21,256 nt of DNA from Solirubrobacteraceae bacterium (GTDB lineage Bacteria; Actinomycetota; Thermoleophilia; Solirubrobacterales; Solirubrobacteraceae), in assembly GCA_025935735.1 (NCBI GenBank), contig JAICUS010000026.1:1-21256 (forward strand), in the 5' to 3' direction. Shown one piece after another: positions 7,434 to 13,352 of the stretch; position 1 is the stretch's first letter, and each line of letters begins with the position of its first letter. Position numbers and translations under genes: made by a program. The notes under the pieces are model-generated. The model was not told the DNA's origin, ran no database searches, and worked only from the letters and a program-made list of their open reading frames with translations.

Positions 7434-7442
7434 CGTCCTCTG

Positions 7443-7448
7443 AGCCTA
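7443..7448 (-). promoter_or_regulatory. -10-like TAGGCT of the DsbA-fold gene
   Basis: TAGGCT on the minus strand ends 9 nt before ATG 7433. An AGAGGA lies between them but only 2 nt from the ATG, too close to be a good Shine-Dalgarno sequence. Confidence 0.5.
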
Positions 7449-7950
7449 GTAACCGAACAGGCCGCCGCCCACGCTCCTGTTTGCGCGCGCACCGGGCGGG
7501 ATGGCGAACACGGCGCTCGCCACGTGGCGGGTGTGGCGCGCGAGGGCGTCGTGGCGGGCGAGTCGCTGCTGGATGGGGACGAACTGGCGCCGCGGGTCCT
7601 TCTGGAAGGCCAGGAAGAGCAGGCCGTCGTCGGTGGCGTAGCCGCGGCGCAGCAGGGCCTTGCGGTCGTTGCTGCGCGGCGCGGCGAGCCGGATGCGTTG
7701 TCCGGCACCGCCCCGGGCCCGAGCCCGATCGTCACCGTCGCCCCTCGCGCATCGCGGCCTCGGCCAGCGCGGTCCAGCGCTCCAGCACGGCGCGCAGGTC
7801 CTCGCGGAGGTCGAACGCCGCCATCGCCAGGTGCTCGCGCTGCGGCGTGGCGATCCCGGGCTGGTGCAGCCCATACACCGTCGGCGCACGCATGTCCGGC
7901 CGGTACGTCCACCCGGGCCCCCGCTGCGCGATCGGCACCCCACCGCTCAC
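7446..7950 (-). pseudogene. Dyp-type (EfeB-like) heme peroxidase remnant: frameshift plus large internal deletion
   Basis: Reading leftward from GTG 7950, the N-terminal frame gives YGLHQPGIATPQREHLAMAA then FDLREDLRAVLERW, the typical start of a Dyp peroxidase, and stops at 7732. A second frame, offset by one base, continues with ATVTIGLGPGAVPD, the next conserved family strand. A third frame (the one ending at TAG 7446) resumes with RIRLAAPRSNDRKALLRRGY, DGLLFLAFQKDPRRQFVPIQ and VFAIPPGARANRSVGGGLFG, the family C-terminus. Everything between, including the GxxDG motif, the proximal heme histidine and the distal arginine, is missing, roughly half of a usual 350-400 residue protein. So the gene cannot make active enzyme. 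Intact relatives oxidise dyes or help heme/iron handling, and EfeB forms carry a Tat signal; none is seen here. The decayed reading frame still has a TAGGGT before its start. Confidence 0.85.
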
Positions 7951-7956
7951 ACCAAG

Positions 7957-7962
7957 ACCCTA
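7957..7962 (-). promoter_or_regulatory. -10-like TAGGGT of the peroxidase remnant
   Basis: TAGGGT on the minus strand ends 6 nt before GTG 7950 and overlaps the first two bases of the adjacent 21-nt palindrome. Confidence 0.4.
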
Positions 7963-8095
7963 AAGGGGACAGTCCCCTTTATCTCCCGCCGATCCCCCGT
8001 CGCCGCCGCGCGCCGCGCGATCCCGCCCCCCGGGGACTGTCCCCTTTATCTCGCTGCGGGTCGTAGGGGACAGGTCGCTTAATCTTCTCTTTATC
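7961..8095 (+). repeat. Three direct copies of a GGGGAC-N-GTCCCC palindromic element
   Basis: Copy 1 (7961-7981) is a perfect palindrome of two 10-bp arms (TAAAGGGGAC and its complement) around a single A, followed by TCT. Copy 2 (GGGGAC at 8032, GTCCCC to 8044) has the same right flank TTTATCT with centre T. Copy 3 (GGGGAC at 8076 to about 8095, ending AATCT) is degenerate in its right arm. The spacing is 67 and 44 bp, all in the same orientation. The elements fill the gap between the peroxidase remnant and the helicase gene. They could be extragenic palindromic repeats or bidirectional terminator-like hairpins. Confidence 0.75.
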
Positions 8096-8119
8096 TACGG
8101 ACTCGTCCGGACGGTTTCC

Positions 8120-8125
8120 TAGCCT
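8120..8125 (+). promoter_or_regulatory. -10-like TAGCCT of the helicase gene
   Basis: TAGCCT ends 10 nt before GTG 8136, supporting this start and a very short leader. It lies just 25 bp right of the last palindromic element. Confidence 0.5.
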
Positions 8126-8135
8126 GGCCCGCTCT

Positions 8136-9770
8136 GTGACGCAGCCCATCGCCGCTTCCCGCAGTCCCCTGCCCGCCTGGCCTGCCGGCCGTCCGCTCCG
8201 CGCCTGGCAGCAGGCCGCCGCGGCCGCCGTGTTCGCCCACGACGGCGAGGCGTTCCTCGCCTCCGCCACGCCCGCCGCCGGCAAGACCACGTTCGGCCTG
8301 CACGTCGCCCACCGGATGCTCTCCGAGGGACGGGTGTCCCGGGTGGCGGTGGTCGCGCCGACCACGCACATCTGCCGCCAGTGGGCGGCGGACGCCGCGC
8401 GCTACGGCATCCGGCTGGAGCCCAACCGGGCCAACGCCGCCGGGCCGGAGCCGCGCGACCGCCACGGCGTCGCGGTCACCTACGCGACCGTGGCGGCGGG
8501 CGCCGCGCTGCACCGGCGCCGCTGCGGCGAGCGGCCGACGCTGCTGATCGCCGACGAGCCGCACCACATGGGCGAGGACGCCACCTGGGGACGGGCCACC
8601 GTCGGCGCGTTCGCCCGCGCGCGGTTCCGCCTGCTGCTCTCCGGCACCCCGTTCCGCTCGGACAACTCCCCGATCCCCTGGGTGGCCTACGACGACGACG
8701 GCGTCTCGCGCGCCGACTACGGCTACGGCTACACGGACGCGCTGATCGACGGCGTCTGCCGCCCGGTCACGTTCCACACCTACGGCGGCGACATGGAGTG
8801 GGTGAGCGACGGCCGCGTCCGGCGCGCCGACTTCGACGTGATCCTGCCCGCGGCCGAGACGGCGCGGCGGCTGCGGACGGCGCTCGCGCCCGACGGCGAC
8901 TGGATCGCCCACGTGCTGCGCGACGCGGACACCACCCTGCGCCGCCTGCGCGCCGGCGAGCACCCGGACGCCGGCGCGCTCGTCGTGGCGATCGACAAGG
9001 AGCACGCGGAGCAGCTCGCCGACGCGCTCGCCCGCATCACCGGCGAGCGGCCGGACGTCGTGACCTCCGACGCGCCGGACGCCTCCGCCCGGATCGCCCG
9101 CTTCGCCGCCGGCTCCGCGCCGTGGCTGGTGTCCGTGCTGATGGTGTCCGAGGGCGTCGACGTACCGCGGCTGCGGGTCGGCGTCTACGCCACCACGGCC
9201 CGCACCGAGCTCTTCTTCCGCCAGGTCGTCGGCCGCTTCATCCGCCGCACGCCCGAGCCGGCCGACCAGATGAGCCACCTGTTCCTGCCCTCCGACCCCC
9301 GGCTCAAGCAGCTCGCCGTCCAGATCGAGGAGGAGCGCAACCACGCGCTGGCGCTCGAGCCGGCCGGCGACGCCGAGCCCGTCGAGCGGGCGGAGCGCAG
9401 CGAGCCGGAGGAGTCCTTCCGCGCGCTGTGGTCGAGCGCCCGGCGCGACGACGAGGTCCTCCAGACCACCCAGCCCGGCGACGCGCTGCAGCTGTTCGCC
9501 GACCCCTCACCGCCCCCGGCGCTGGCGGCGTTCACCACCAGCGCCGCCGGCGAGCCCGAGCCCGAAACCGCCTTCGAGCGCCGCGAGCGCCTGCGCGCGG
9601 AACGCCACGCGCTCGTCGCCGCGCTCGCCCGCCGCACCGGGGAGCCCCATCGCACGGTCAACGCCCGCCTCAACCGCGACGTCGGCGCCCGCTCGGTCGA
9701 GCAGTCCACGGACGAGCAGCTCGAGAAGGCCAACCGCCTGCTGGAGCGCGAGATCGCCCGCCGCCGGTAG
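8136..9770 (+). CDS. Orphan superfamily 2 DEAD/DEAH-type helicase
   Basis: 544-residue SF2 helicase/ATPase of the SSL2/UvsW-like type. Visible motifs: an N-terminal Q-like PLRAWQQAA; Walker A ATPAAGKTT (44-52, Lys50); Ia VVAPTTHICRQW; Walker B DEPHH (140-144); motif III SGTPFR (169-174); motif V SEGVDVP (338-344); and motif VI QVVGRFIRR (363-371). Both RecA-like domains are complete, so an active ATP-driven translocase is expected. The last 100 residues are Glu/Arg-rich (TAFERRERLRAERHALVAAL, then VNARLNRDVGARS) and may form a small helical nucleic-acid-binding domain. It stands alone between repeats, with no nuclease, methylase or restriction partner nearby. Repair, R-loop removal and phage defence are all possible; none is shown by the sequence. 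Translation starts at GTG 8136, with TAGCCT 10 nt upstream. Confidence 0.88.
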   Translation: MTQPIAASRSPLPAWPAGRPLRAWQQAAAAAVFAHDGEAFLASATPAAGKTTFGLHVAHRMLSEGRVSRVAVVAPTTHICRQWAADAARYGIRLEPNRANAAGPEPRDRHGVAVTYATVAAGAALHRRRCGERPTLLIADEPHHMGEDATWGRATVGAFARARFRLLLSGTPFRSDNSPIPWVAYDDDGVSRADYGYGYTDALIDGVCRPVTFHTYGGDMEWVSDGRVRRADFDVILPAAETARRLRTALAPDGDWIAHVLRDADTTLRRLRAGEHPDAGALVVAIDKEHAEQLADALARITGERPDVVTSDAPDASARIARFAAGSAPWLVSVLMVSEGVDVPRLRVGVYATTARTELFFRQVVGRFIRRTPEPADQMSHLFLPSDPRLKQLAVQIEEERNHALALEPAGDAEPVERAERSEPEESFRALWSSARRDDEVLQTTQPGDALQLFADPSPPPALAAFTTSAAGEPEPETAFERRERLRAERHALVAALARRTGEPHRTVNARLNRDVGARSVEQSTDEQLEKANRLLEREIARRR

Positions 9771-9910
9771 GCGCCGCGGCCCCTCCTCCCCGCGGCCGTT
9801 GGTCCCGCCGCCGGTGGCGCCGCCGGGTCGCCCCTTCGGCACGTTCATTCGCCCGCCGCCGGTCGCCGACGGTCACCCCTCTGGCGCGTTCCTTTGCCCG
9901 CCGCCGGTAG
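9757..9910 (+). repeat. Decaying 45-48 bp tandem repeat at the helicase 3' end
   Basis: CCCGCCGCCGGT occurs at 9757, 9804, 9852 and 9897, spacing 47, 48 and 45 bp. Between copies the middle is also related (CCCCTY, then GGC-CGTTC-TT-G). The first copy is the end of the helicase gene including its stop; the last abuts the next gene. In one frame copies 3 and 4 both read SFARRR, echoing the helicase C-terminus IARRR, so the array looks like repeated duplication of that gene's tail. Confidence 0.75.
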
Positions 9911-9913
9911 GCT
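9908..9913 (+). promoter_or_regulatory. -10-like TAGGCT of the FMN-barrel gene
   Basis: TAGGCT ends 8 nt before GTG 9922. It sits at the right end of the tandem repeat, so the repeat unit itself seems to have supplied the promoter element: copy 1 also reads GGTAGGC. Confidence 0.5.
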
Positions 9914-9921
9914 CGCCCGCC

Positions 9922-10317
9922 GTGGACGAGCTGCCGGAGTGGCCGGAGGGCACCGTCGCCGTGCTGTGCACCGGCGGGGGCGCGCCGCACGCGATCCCGG
10001 TTTCCACCGCGCTGCGTGCCGGGCCGCGGGCGGTCGTGCTCGCGCTCGCGCTGCGCCGGGGGTCGCTCACGCGGCTGCGGGCGGAGCCGGCAAGCGCGCT
10101 GACGGTGCTCGCCGGAGATGTTGCGTTCACGGCGTACGGGAACGCAACCGTGGTTGCGGAACTGGAGCGGGTGGCCGCCGTCCGGCTCGACGTCGAGTCG
10201 ATCCAGGACCACCGGCAGCCGGCGTTCGCCATCGAGGACGGCGTGCGCTGGCGCTGGACCGATGCCGACGCCGAGCGCGCCGATGCCGCCGTCCGCGAGG
10301 CGCTGCGGGCGCTGTGA
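9922..10317 (+). CDS. Pyridoxamine 5'-phosphate oxidase-like / FMN-binding split-barrel protein
   Basis: 131-residue protein resembling the PNPOx-like split-barrel flavoprotein superfamily. Typical elements are VAVLCTGGGAPHAIPVSTAL near the N-terminus (substrate/flavin-facing strand), then ALALRRGSLTRLRAEPASAL, LTVLAGDVAFTAYGNATVVA and the closing helix. Members bind FMN or related cofactors such as F420 or heme; which applies here, and the substrate, cannot be decided from sequence alone. GTG 9922 is chosen because TAGGCT lies 8 nt upstream; the frame is open further left but runs through the tandem repeat. The stop TGA overlaps the GTG of the following HAD gene (GTGA), so the two are translationally coupled and may act on the same metabolite. 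Confidence 0.75.
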   Translation: MDELPEWPEGTVAVLCTGGGAPHAIPVSTALRAGPRAVVLALALRRGSLTRLRAEPASALTVLAGDVAFTAYGNATVVAELERVAAVRLDVESIQDHRQPAFAIEDGVRWRWTDADAERADAAVREALRAL

Positions 10318-10961
10318 GGCTGCGCGCGGCGGTCTTCGACTTCGGCGAGACGCTGCTCAGCGAGGAGCGGGCGTGGGGCGTGTGGGCGGACTGGGTCGGC
10401 GCGACTCGCCAAGAGCTGTTCGCGGCCATCGGCGCGACCGTGGCGGGGCGCCATCCGCACGTCTACGCGCTGCAGCTGCTCCGGCCGGGCTTCGACCTGC
10501 GCAGCGCGCTGGCCGATCGCCTCGCCGCCGGCGTGCCGCGCCACGAAGAGCTCTACGACGTCTATCCCGACGCCGCGGACGCGCTGGCGCGGCTGCGCGC
10601 GGCGGGTCTGAAGGTCGGCATCGCGGGCAACCAGCCGGCGGGCGCGGCCGCCGCGGTGGCGGAGCTCACGGAGCCCGGAGACCTCGTCGCGACCTCCGCC
10701 GGCTGGGGCGTGTCAAAGCCGGACCCGGCGTTCTTCGCCCGCCTCGTCGACGAGCTGGGGTTCGCGCCCGCCGAGATCGCCTACGTCGGCGACCGCGTGG
10801 ACAACGACGTCATACCGGCCGCCGATGCCGGCCTGGTCGCGATCCACCTGCGCCGCGGCCCGTGGGGCGTCGTCCAGGCCGCGTGGCCGGAGGCCGCCCG
10901 AGCCGCGATCAGCGCCGCGAATCTCGCCGAGGCCGCCGACGCGATCATCGCGCGCGCCTGA
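10314..10961 (+). CDS. HAD-superfamily hydrolase
   Basis: 215-residue haloacid-dehalogenase-type phosphatase, subfamily I. Motif I is VFDFGETLL (nucleophile Asp9; the second aspartate of DxD is replaced by Gly as in the DFGET variants), motif II AGNQP (Asn106), motif III SKPDPAFF (Lys135), and motif IV YVGDRVDNDV (Asp160, Asp165). The helical cap lies at about residues 16-80. Loss of the second motif-I aspartate is known in dehalogenase-like and some phosphatase branches, so a hydrolase other than a classical phosphatase is possible. The GTG start overlaps the stop of the FMN-barrel gene (GTGA), giving a two-gene operon. It ends 54 bp before the end of the convergent M23 peptidase gene, and no strong hairpin is evident in that gap. 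Confidence 0.88.
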   Translation: MRLRAAVFDFGETLLSEERAWGVWADWVGATRQELFAAIGATVAGRHPHVYALQLLRPGFDLRSALADRLAAGVPRHEELYDVYPDAADALARLRAAGLKVGIAGNQPAGAAAAVAELTEPGDLVATSAGWGVSKPDPAFFARLVDELGFAPAEIAYVGDRVDNDVIPAADAGLVAIHLRRGPWGVVQAAWPEAARAAISAANLAEAADAIIARA

Positions 10962-11015
10962 GAGGCGTTCGGCCCCTCGAGTCTCCCCGGCTCGATGGGC
11001 CTGTTCCCTGCCGCG

Positions 11016-13076
11016 CTAGGCGGCCGGCGCGGGCTCCCCAGCTACGCCCGTGGATGCCGCCTCGGCAGATGAGGAAGCGCCCGAGCTCTCGGTCGTGTCG
11101 GCGGGCGACGAGGTGGCCGGCGCCGACTCGGTCGACGACGAGGTCGAGGTCGCGGCCGGAGCGGGGGCCGCCGCGGCGGTCGTGCTCGTGGCCGGCGTCG
11201 CCGCGGCCGTGGAGGTTGCGGCCGGAGTCGCGCTGGCCGGGGCCGGCGAGGCCGTGCTCGGGGCCGGCGCCGCCTCGGCGGGTGTGGAGGTGGCCGGCGC
11301 GGCGGTGCTCGTGGCGGGCGCTGACTCGGTCGACGCGGCCGTGGTGGTGGTGGCCGGGGCCGCCTCGGCGGTTGAGGAGGTGGCCGGGGCAGTCGTGCTC
11401 GGGGCCGGCGCTGACTCGGCCGACGCGGCCGTGGTGGTGGTGGCCGGGGCCGCCTCGGCGGTTGAGGAGCTGGCCGGGGCGGTCGTGCTGGTGGCGGGCG
11501 CCGACTCGGTCGACGCGGCCGTGGTGGTCGCGGCCGGAGTGGTGGTGGCCGGGGCCGCCTCTGCGGGTGAGGAGGTGGCCGGGGCGGTCGCCTCGGTGGT
11601 GGCGCTCGTCGGCTGCGCCGCCGGAGCGTCCGGCGTGGTCGCGGTCGTCGTGGTGGCCGCCGCAGGTGTGGATGCCGTCGTGGTCGTGGCGCTCGCGGCG
11701 GGCGTGGACGCGGCCGTGGTCGTCGCCGCGGGCGCTGCGGTCGCCGTGGTTGCCGCCGGCGCCGTGGTGGTCGCCGCGGGCACGGCCGCCGTCGTCGCCG
11801 CGGGCGCTGCGGTGGCCGCCGCTGTGGTGGCGGTGGTGGTGGACCGCGTGGATGTGGTTGCCGTGGACGATGGCTTGGTGGTGGCCTTGGCGGTCGTGGC
11901 CTTCACGGTGCTGGCCGATGCGTTGGCGGTGGCCGGGATCGTGGAGGAGCCGTGGAGGTAGGGCTCCGGGTTCACGGCGGTGCCGTGGACGCGGACCTCG
12001 AAGTGGAGGTGTGGGCCGGTGCAGTTGCCGGTGCAGCCGACGCGGCCGATGACGTCGCCGATGTGGACGTAGCTGCCCTGGGCGGCGTCGATCTGGGAGA
12101 GGTGGGCGTAGCAGGTGGACACGCCGCCGGCGTGCTGGATGCAGACGATGTTGCCGTAGCCGCTCTCCACTCCCGCCTGGGTGACCGTGCCGCACTGGGC
12201 CGCGCGGACCGGCGTGCCCGCCGGGGCCGCGAGGTCCTCGCCGGCGTGGAGGTGGCCGGGCCGGCTCTCGCCGAAGGTGCCGGTGACGGTGCCGTGGACG
12301 GGCGTCTGGATCGCGCCGGAGCCGCAGCCACCGACGGCGTGGACCGCCGGGGCGGTGGCGGCCGGAGCGGAGGCGGCCGGGGACGTGGCCGCCGGGGCGG
12401 GCGCGGGGGTGCTCTCCGGTGCGGCAGGTGCCGTCGAGGAGCCGTGGCGGGGAGAGCCGGTGGCGGTGGCCGGCGCGACCGCGCCCTCGCCCGAGGCCGC
12501 GCTCGGCGCGACCGCGCCGGAGTCCGCGACCGGCGCGGTGGAATCGGCGCCCGGCCGGTAGACCGTCATCACCCGCGTCCCGCCGCCGCCGACGAAGGAG
12601 ACGTTGGACCGGAACAGCGCGGCCCAGGTGCGGGCGTCGACCTCGCCGGTGATCGGCAGGCCGTAGCGCTGCTGGAACCACTCGACGTGGGCCCGGGTGA
12701 TCGGGCCGAAGATGCCGTCGTCGTCGATGGCGAGCTCGCGCTGGACGGCGGCCACGGCCGCGCCGGTGTCTCCCTCCGACAGCAGCGCGCTGGAGGGCAG
12801 GTGGATCGCCGTGCGCGCGACCGGGGCGGTGGCGGCCGCCGGCGACGTCGAGCTCGCCGCGGCCGCGGCCGCGAGCGGCTGCAGCGCCGGCGTGAACGCC
12901 ATGGTGGCGCTGACCGCGAACGTCGCGCCCTTGCGGCGCTTCGCGTGCTTGCGGCTCAGCGCGGCCAGCTCGCGGCGCTGGACGGAGCGCGCCAGGGAGC
13001 GGGACCACACCTCGGGATCGCCCAGATCCCGCCATGGGGACACGGACAACGGGAACGACTCGGATTGAGCTGACAA
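11016..13076 (-). CDS. Secreted peptidoglycan endopeptidase: PG-binding domain plus M23 (LytM) plus Ala/Thr-rich tail
   Basis: 686-residue cell-wall hydrolase that should cut peptide cross-bridges in peptidoglycan. After a basic N-terminus (HAKRRKG, 44-50) comes a hydrophobic export segment (TFAVSATMAFTPALQPLAAA). A peptidoglycan_binding_1 domain spans about 98-155 (GDTGAAVAAVQRELAIDDDG, then IFGPITRAHVEWFQQRYGLP). The M23 domain is at about 255-375 with the zinc ligands H277-x3-D281 and H358 (HLH, 356-358), plus catalytic H325 (YAHLS). Residues about 380-686 are an Ala/Thr/Ser/Pro-rich linker-like tail with 30-residue repeats, probably a flexible wall-spanning or glycosylated region. The start is TTG 13076, decided by AAGGAG 7 nt upstream. 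A c-di-AMP riboswitch precedes it, so synthesis should respond to c-di-AMP. Confidence 0.93.
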   Translation of the reverse strand: MSAQSESFPLSVSPWRDLGDPEVWSRSLARSVQRRELAALSRKHAKRRKGATFAVSATMAFTPALQPLAAAAAASSTSPAAATAPVARTAIHLPSSALLSEGDTGAAVAAVQRELAIDDDGIFGPITRAHVEWFQQRYGLPITGEVDARTWAALFRSNVSFVGGGGTRVMTVYRPGADSTAPVADSGAVAPSAASGEGAVAPATATGSPRHGSSTAPAAPESTPAPAPAATSPAASAPAATAPAVHAVGGCGSGAIQTPVHGTVTGTFGESRPGHLHAGEDLAAPAGTPVRAAQCGTVTQAGVESGYGNIVCIQHAGGVSTCYAHLSQIDAAQGSYVHIGDVIGRVGCTGNCTGPHLHFEVRVHGTAVNPEPYLHGSSTIPATANASASTVKATTAKATTKPSSTATTSTRSTTTATTAAATAAPAATTAAVPAATTTAPAATTATAAPAATTTAASTPAASATTTTASTPAAATTTTATTPDAPAAQPTSATTEATAPATSSPAEAAPATTTPAATTTAASTESAPATSTTAPASSSTAEAAPATTTTAASAESAPAPSTTAPATSSTAEAAPATTTTAASTESAPATSTAAPATSTPAEAAPAPSTASPAPASATPAATSTAAATPATSTTAAAAPAPAATSTSSSTESAPATSSPADTTESSGASSSAEAASTGVAGEPAPAA
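11281..11595 (-). repeat. 90-bp tandem repeats coding a 30-residue Ala/Thr/Ser/Pro unit
   Basis: Near-identical 90-bp blocks start at 11281, 11371 and 11461 (plus-strand landmark GAGGAGGTGGCC or close variants), and a fourth at 11566 after a 15-bp insertion. They keep frame and code for repeats such as AEAAPATTTTAAS followed by ESAPATSTTAPA. The array lies in the tail of the M23 peptidase and is a likely site of copy-number change between strains. Confidence 0.85.
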
Positions 13077-13083
13077 CTGACTA

Positions 13084-13089
13084 CTCCTT
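13084..13089 (-). promoter_or_regulatory. Shine-Dalgarno AAGGAG deciding the TTG start of the M23 gene
   Basis: AAGGAG on the minus strand is 7 nt from TTG 13076, ideal spacing. It begins 9 nt after the last conserved bases of the riboswitch aptamer, so ligand-dependent folding could affect ribosome access. Confidence 0.8.
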
Positions 13090-13094
13090 CGGCC

Positions 13095-13246
13095 TCGTGC
13101 CTACGGGGTTAGCTGTCGGGCTCGCGCTGGCCTGCGCTACTCCACCGGTCGGTGGCGATTCGCCCCTGCGGCCTGACCAAGGCCGCTTGGTTCCCCCGCT
13201 CCTCCCGCCCTGGGACGGGAGGACTCGGCTGTGCTCCTTCTCAGCC
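13095..13246 (-). promoter_or_regulatory. c-di-AMP riboswitch (ydaO/yuaA class) upstream of the M23 peptidase
   Basis: On the minus strand the conserved blocks of this class appear in the right order: a P2 hairpin (TCCTCCCG and CGGGAGGA, within 13201-13224), then CGGGGGAACCAAG (13198-13186), GGGGCGAATCGCC (13166 leftward), and the hallmark GACAGCTAACCCCGTAGGC (13117-13099). Known members bind c-di-AMP and control wall hydrolases such as RpfA and NlpC/M23 proteins in Actinobacteria, usually turning them off. The 5' flank has GGCTG and CAGCC that can pair with each other and could compete with P1. I see no poly-U terminator before the start codon; the Shine-Dalgarno sequence follows the aptamer directly, so control at translation initiation is the simplest reading. 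Exact ends are approximate. Confidence 0.88.
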
Positions 13247-13252
13247 GCGGCA

Positions 13253-13258
13253 GGTTAC
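13253..13258 (-). promoter_or_regulatory. -10-like TAACCT in front of the riboswitch
   Basis: TAACCT on the minus strand would start RNA near 13246, just ahead of the aptamer, giving a leader of about 170 nt. No clear -35 is seen. Confidence 0.4.
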
Positions 13259-13302
13259 ACGACCCCGCGGCGCGCTTATGTGAACACGGTCGCCGAGGAA
13301 GA

Positions 13303-13350
13303 GTCGCGGCGGGGCCGGACGCCGAAACGCCCGGCCCGCCGCCGCGCGAC
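13303..13350 (-). terminator. Possible terminator hairpin after the sedolisin gene
   Basis: GTCGCGGCGGGGCCGG (13303-13318) faces CCGGCCCGCCGCCGCGCGAC (13331-13350), giving a strong bulged GC stem with a loop of about 12 nt immediately after the sedolisin stop. No U-run follows, as is common in very GC-rich actinobacteria. It would separate sedolisin transcripts from the M23 promoter region. Confidence 0.45.
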
Positions 13351-13352
13351 AC

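Noticed and set aside
6585..8066. 493-codon open frame on the plus strand across the DsbA-fold gene and peroxidase remnant
   Set aside because: It is antisense to two recognisable families and its composition (Arg/Gly/Ala-rich) has no domain character.
7961..8095. CRISPR array or phage attachment site made by the GGGGAC repeats
   Set aside because: Only three copies, unequal spacing, no leader or cas genes, and no integrase or tRNA nearby.
9799..9921. Upstream extension of the FMN-barrel protein through the Pro-rich region
   Set aside because: The extension is coded entirely by the tandem repeat and is not family-like; GTG 9922 has a well placed -10-like element.
10945..13035. Long open frames on both strands inside the M23 gene (e.g. 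11050-11961 plus, 10945-13035 minus)
   Set aside because: Products are Arg/Gly/His- or Val/Ala-rich low-complexity sequence; they arise from GC-rich repetitive DNA opposite or out of frame with the real gene.
13303..13350. Part of the riboswitch expression platform
   Set aside because: The hairpin lies upstream of the aptamer and of its likely promoter, so it belongs to the sedolisin transcript end.
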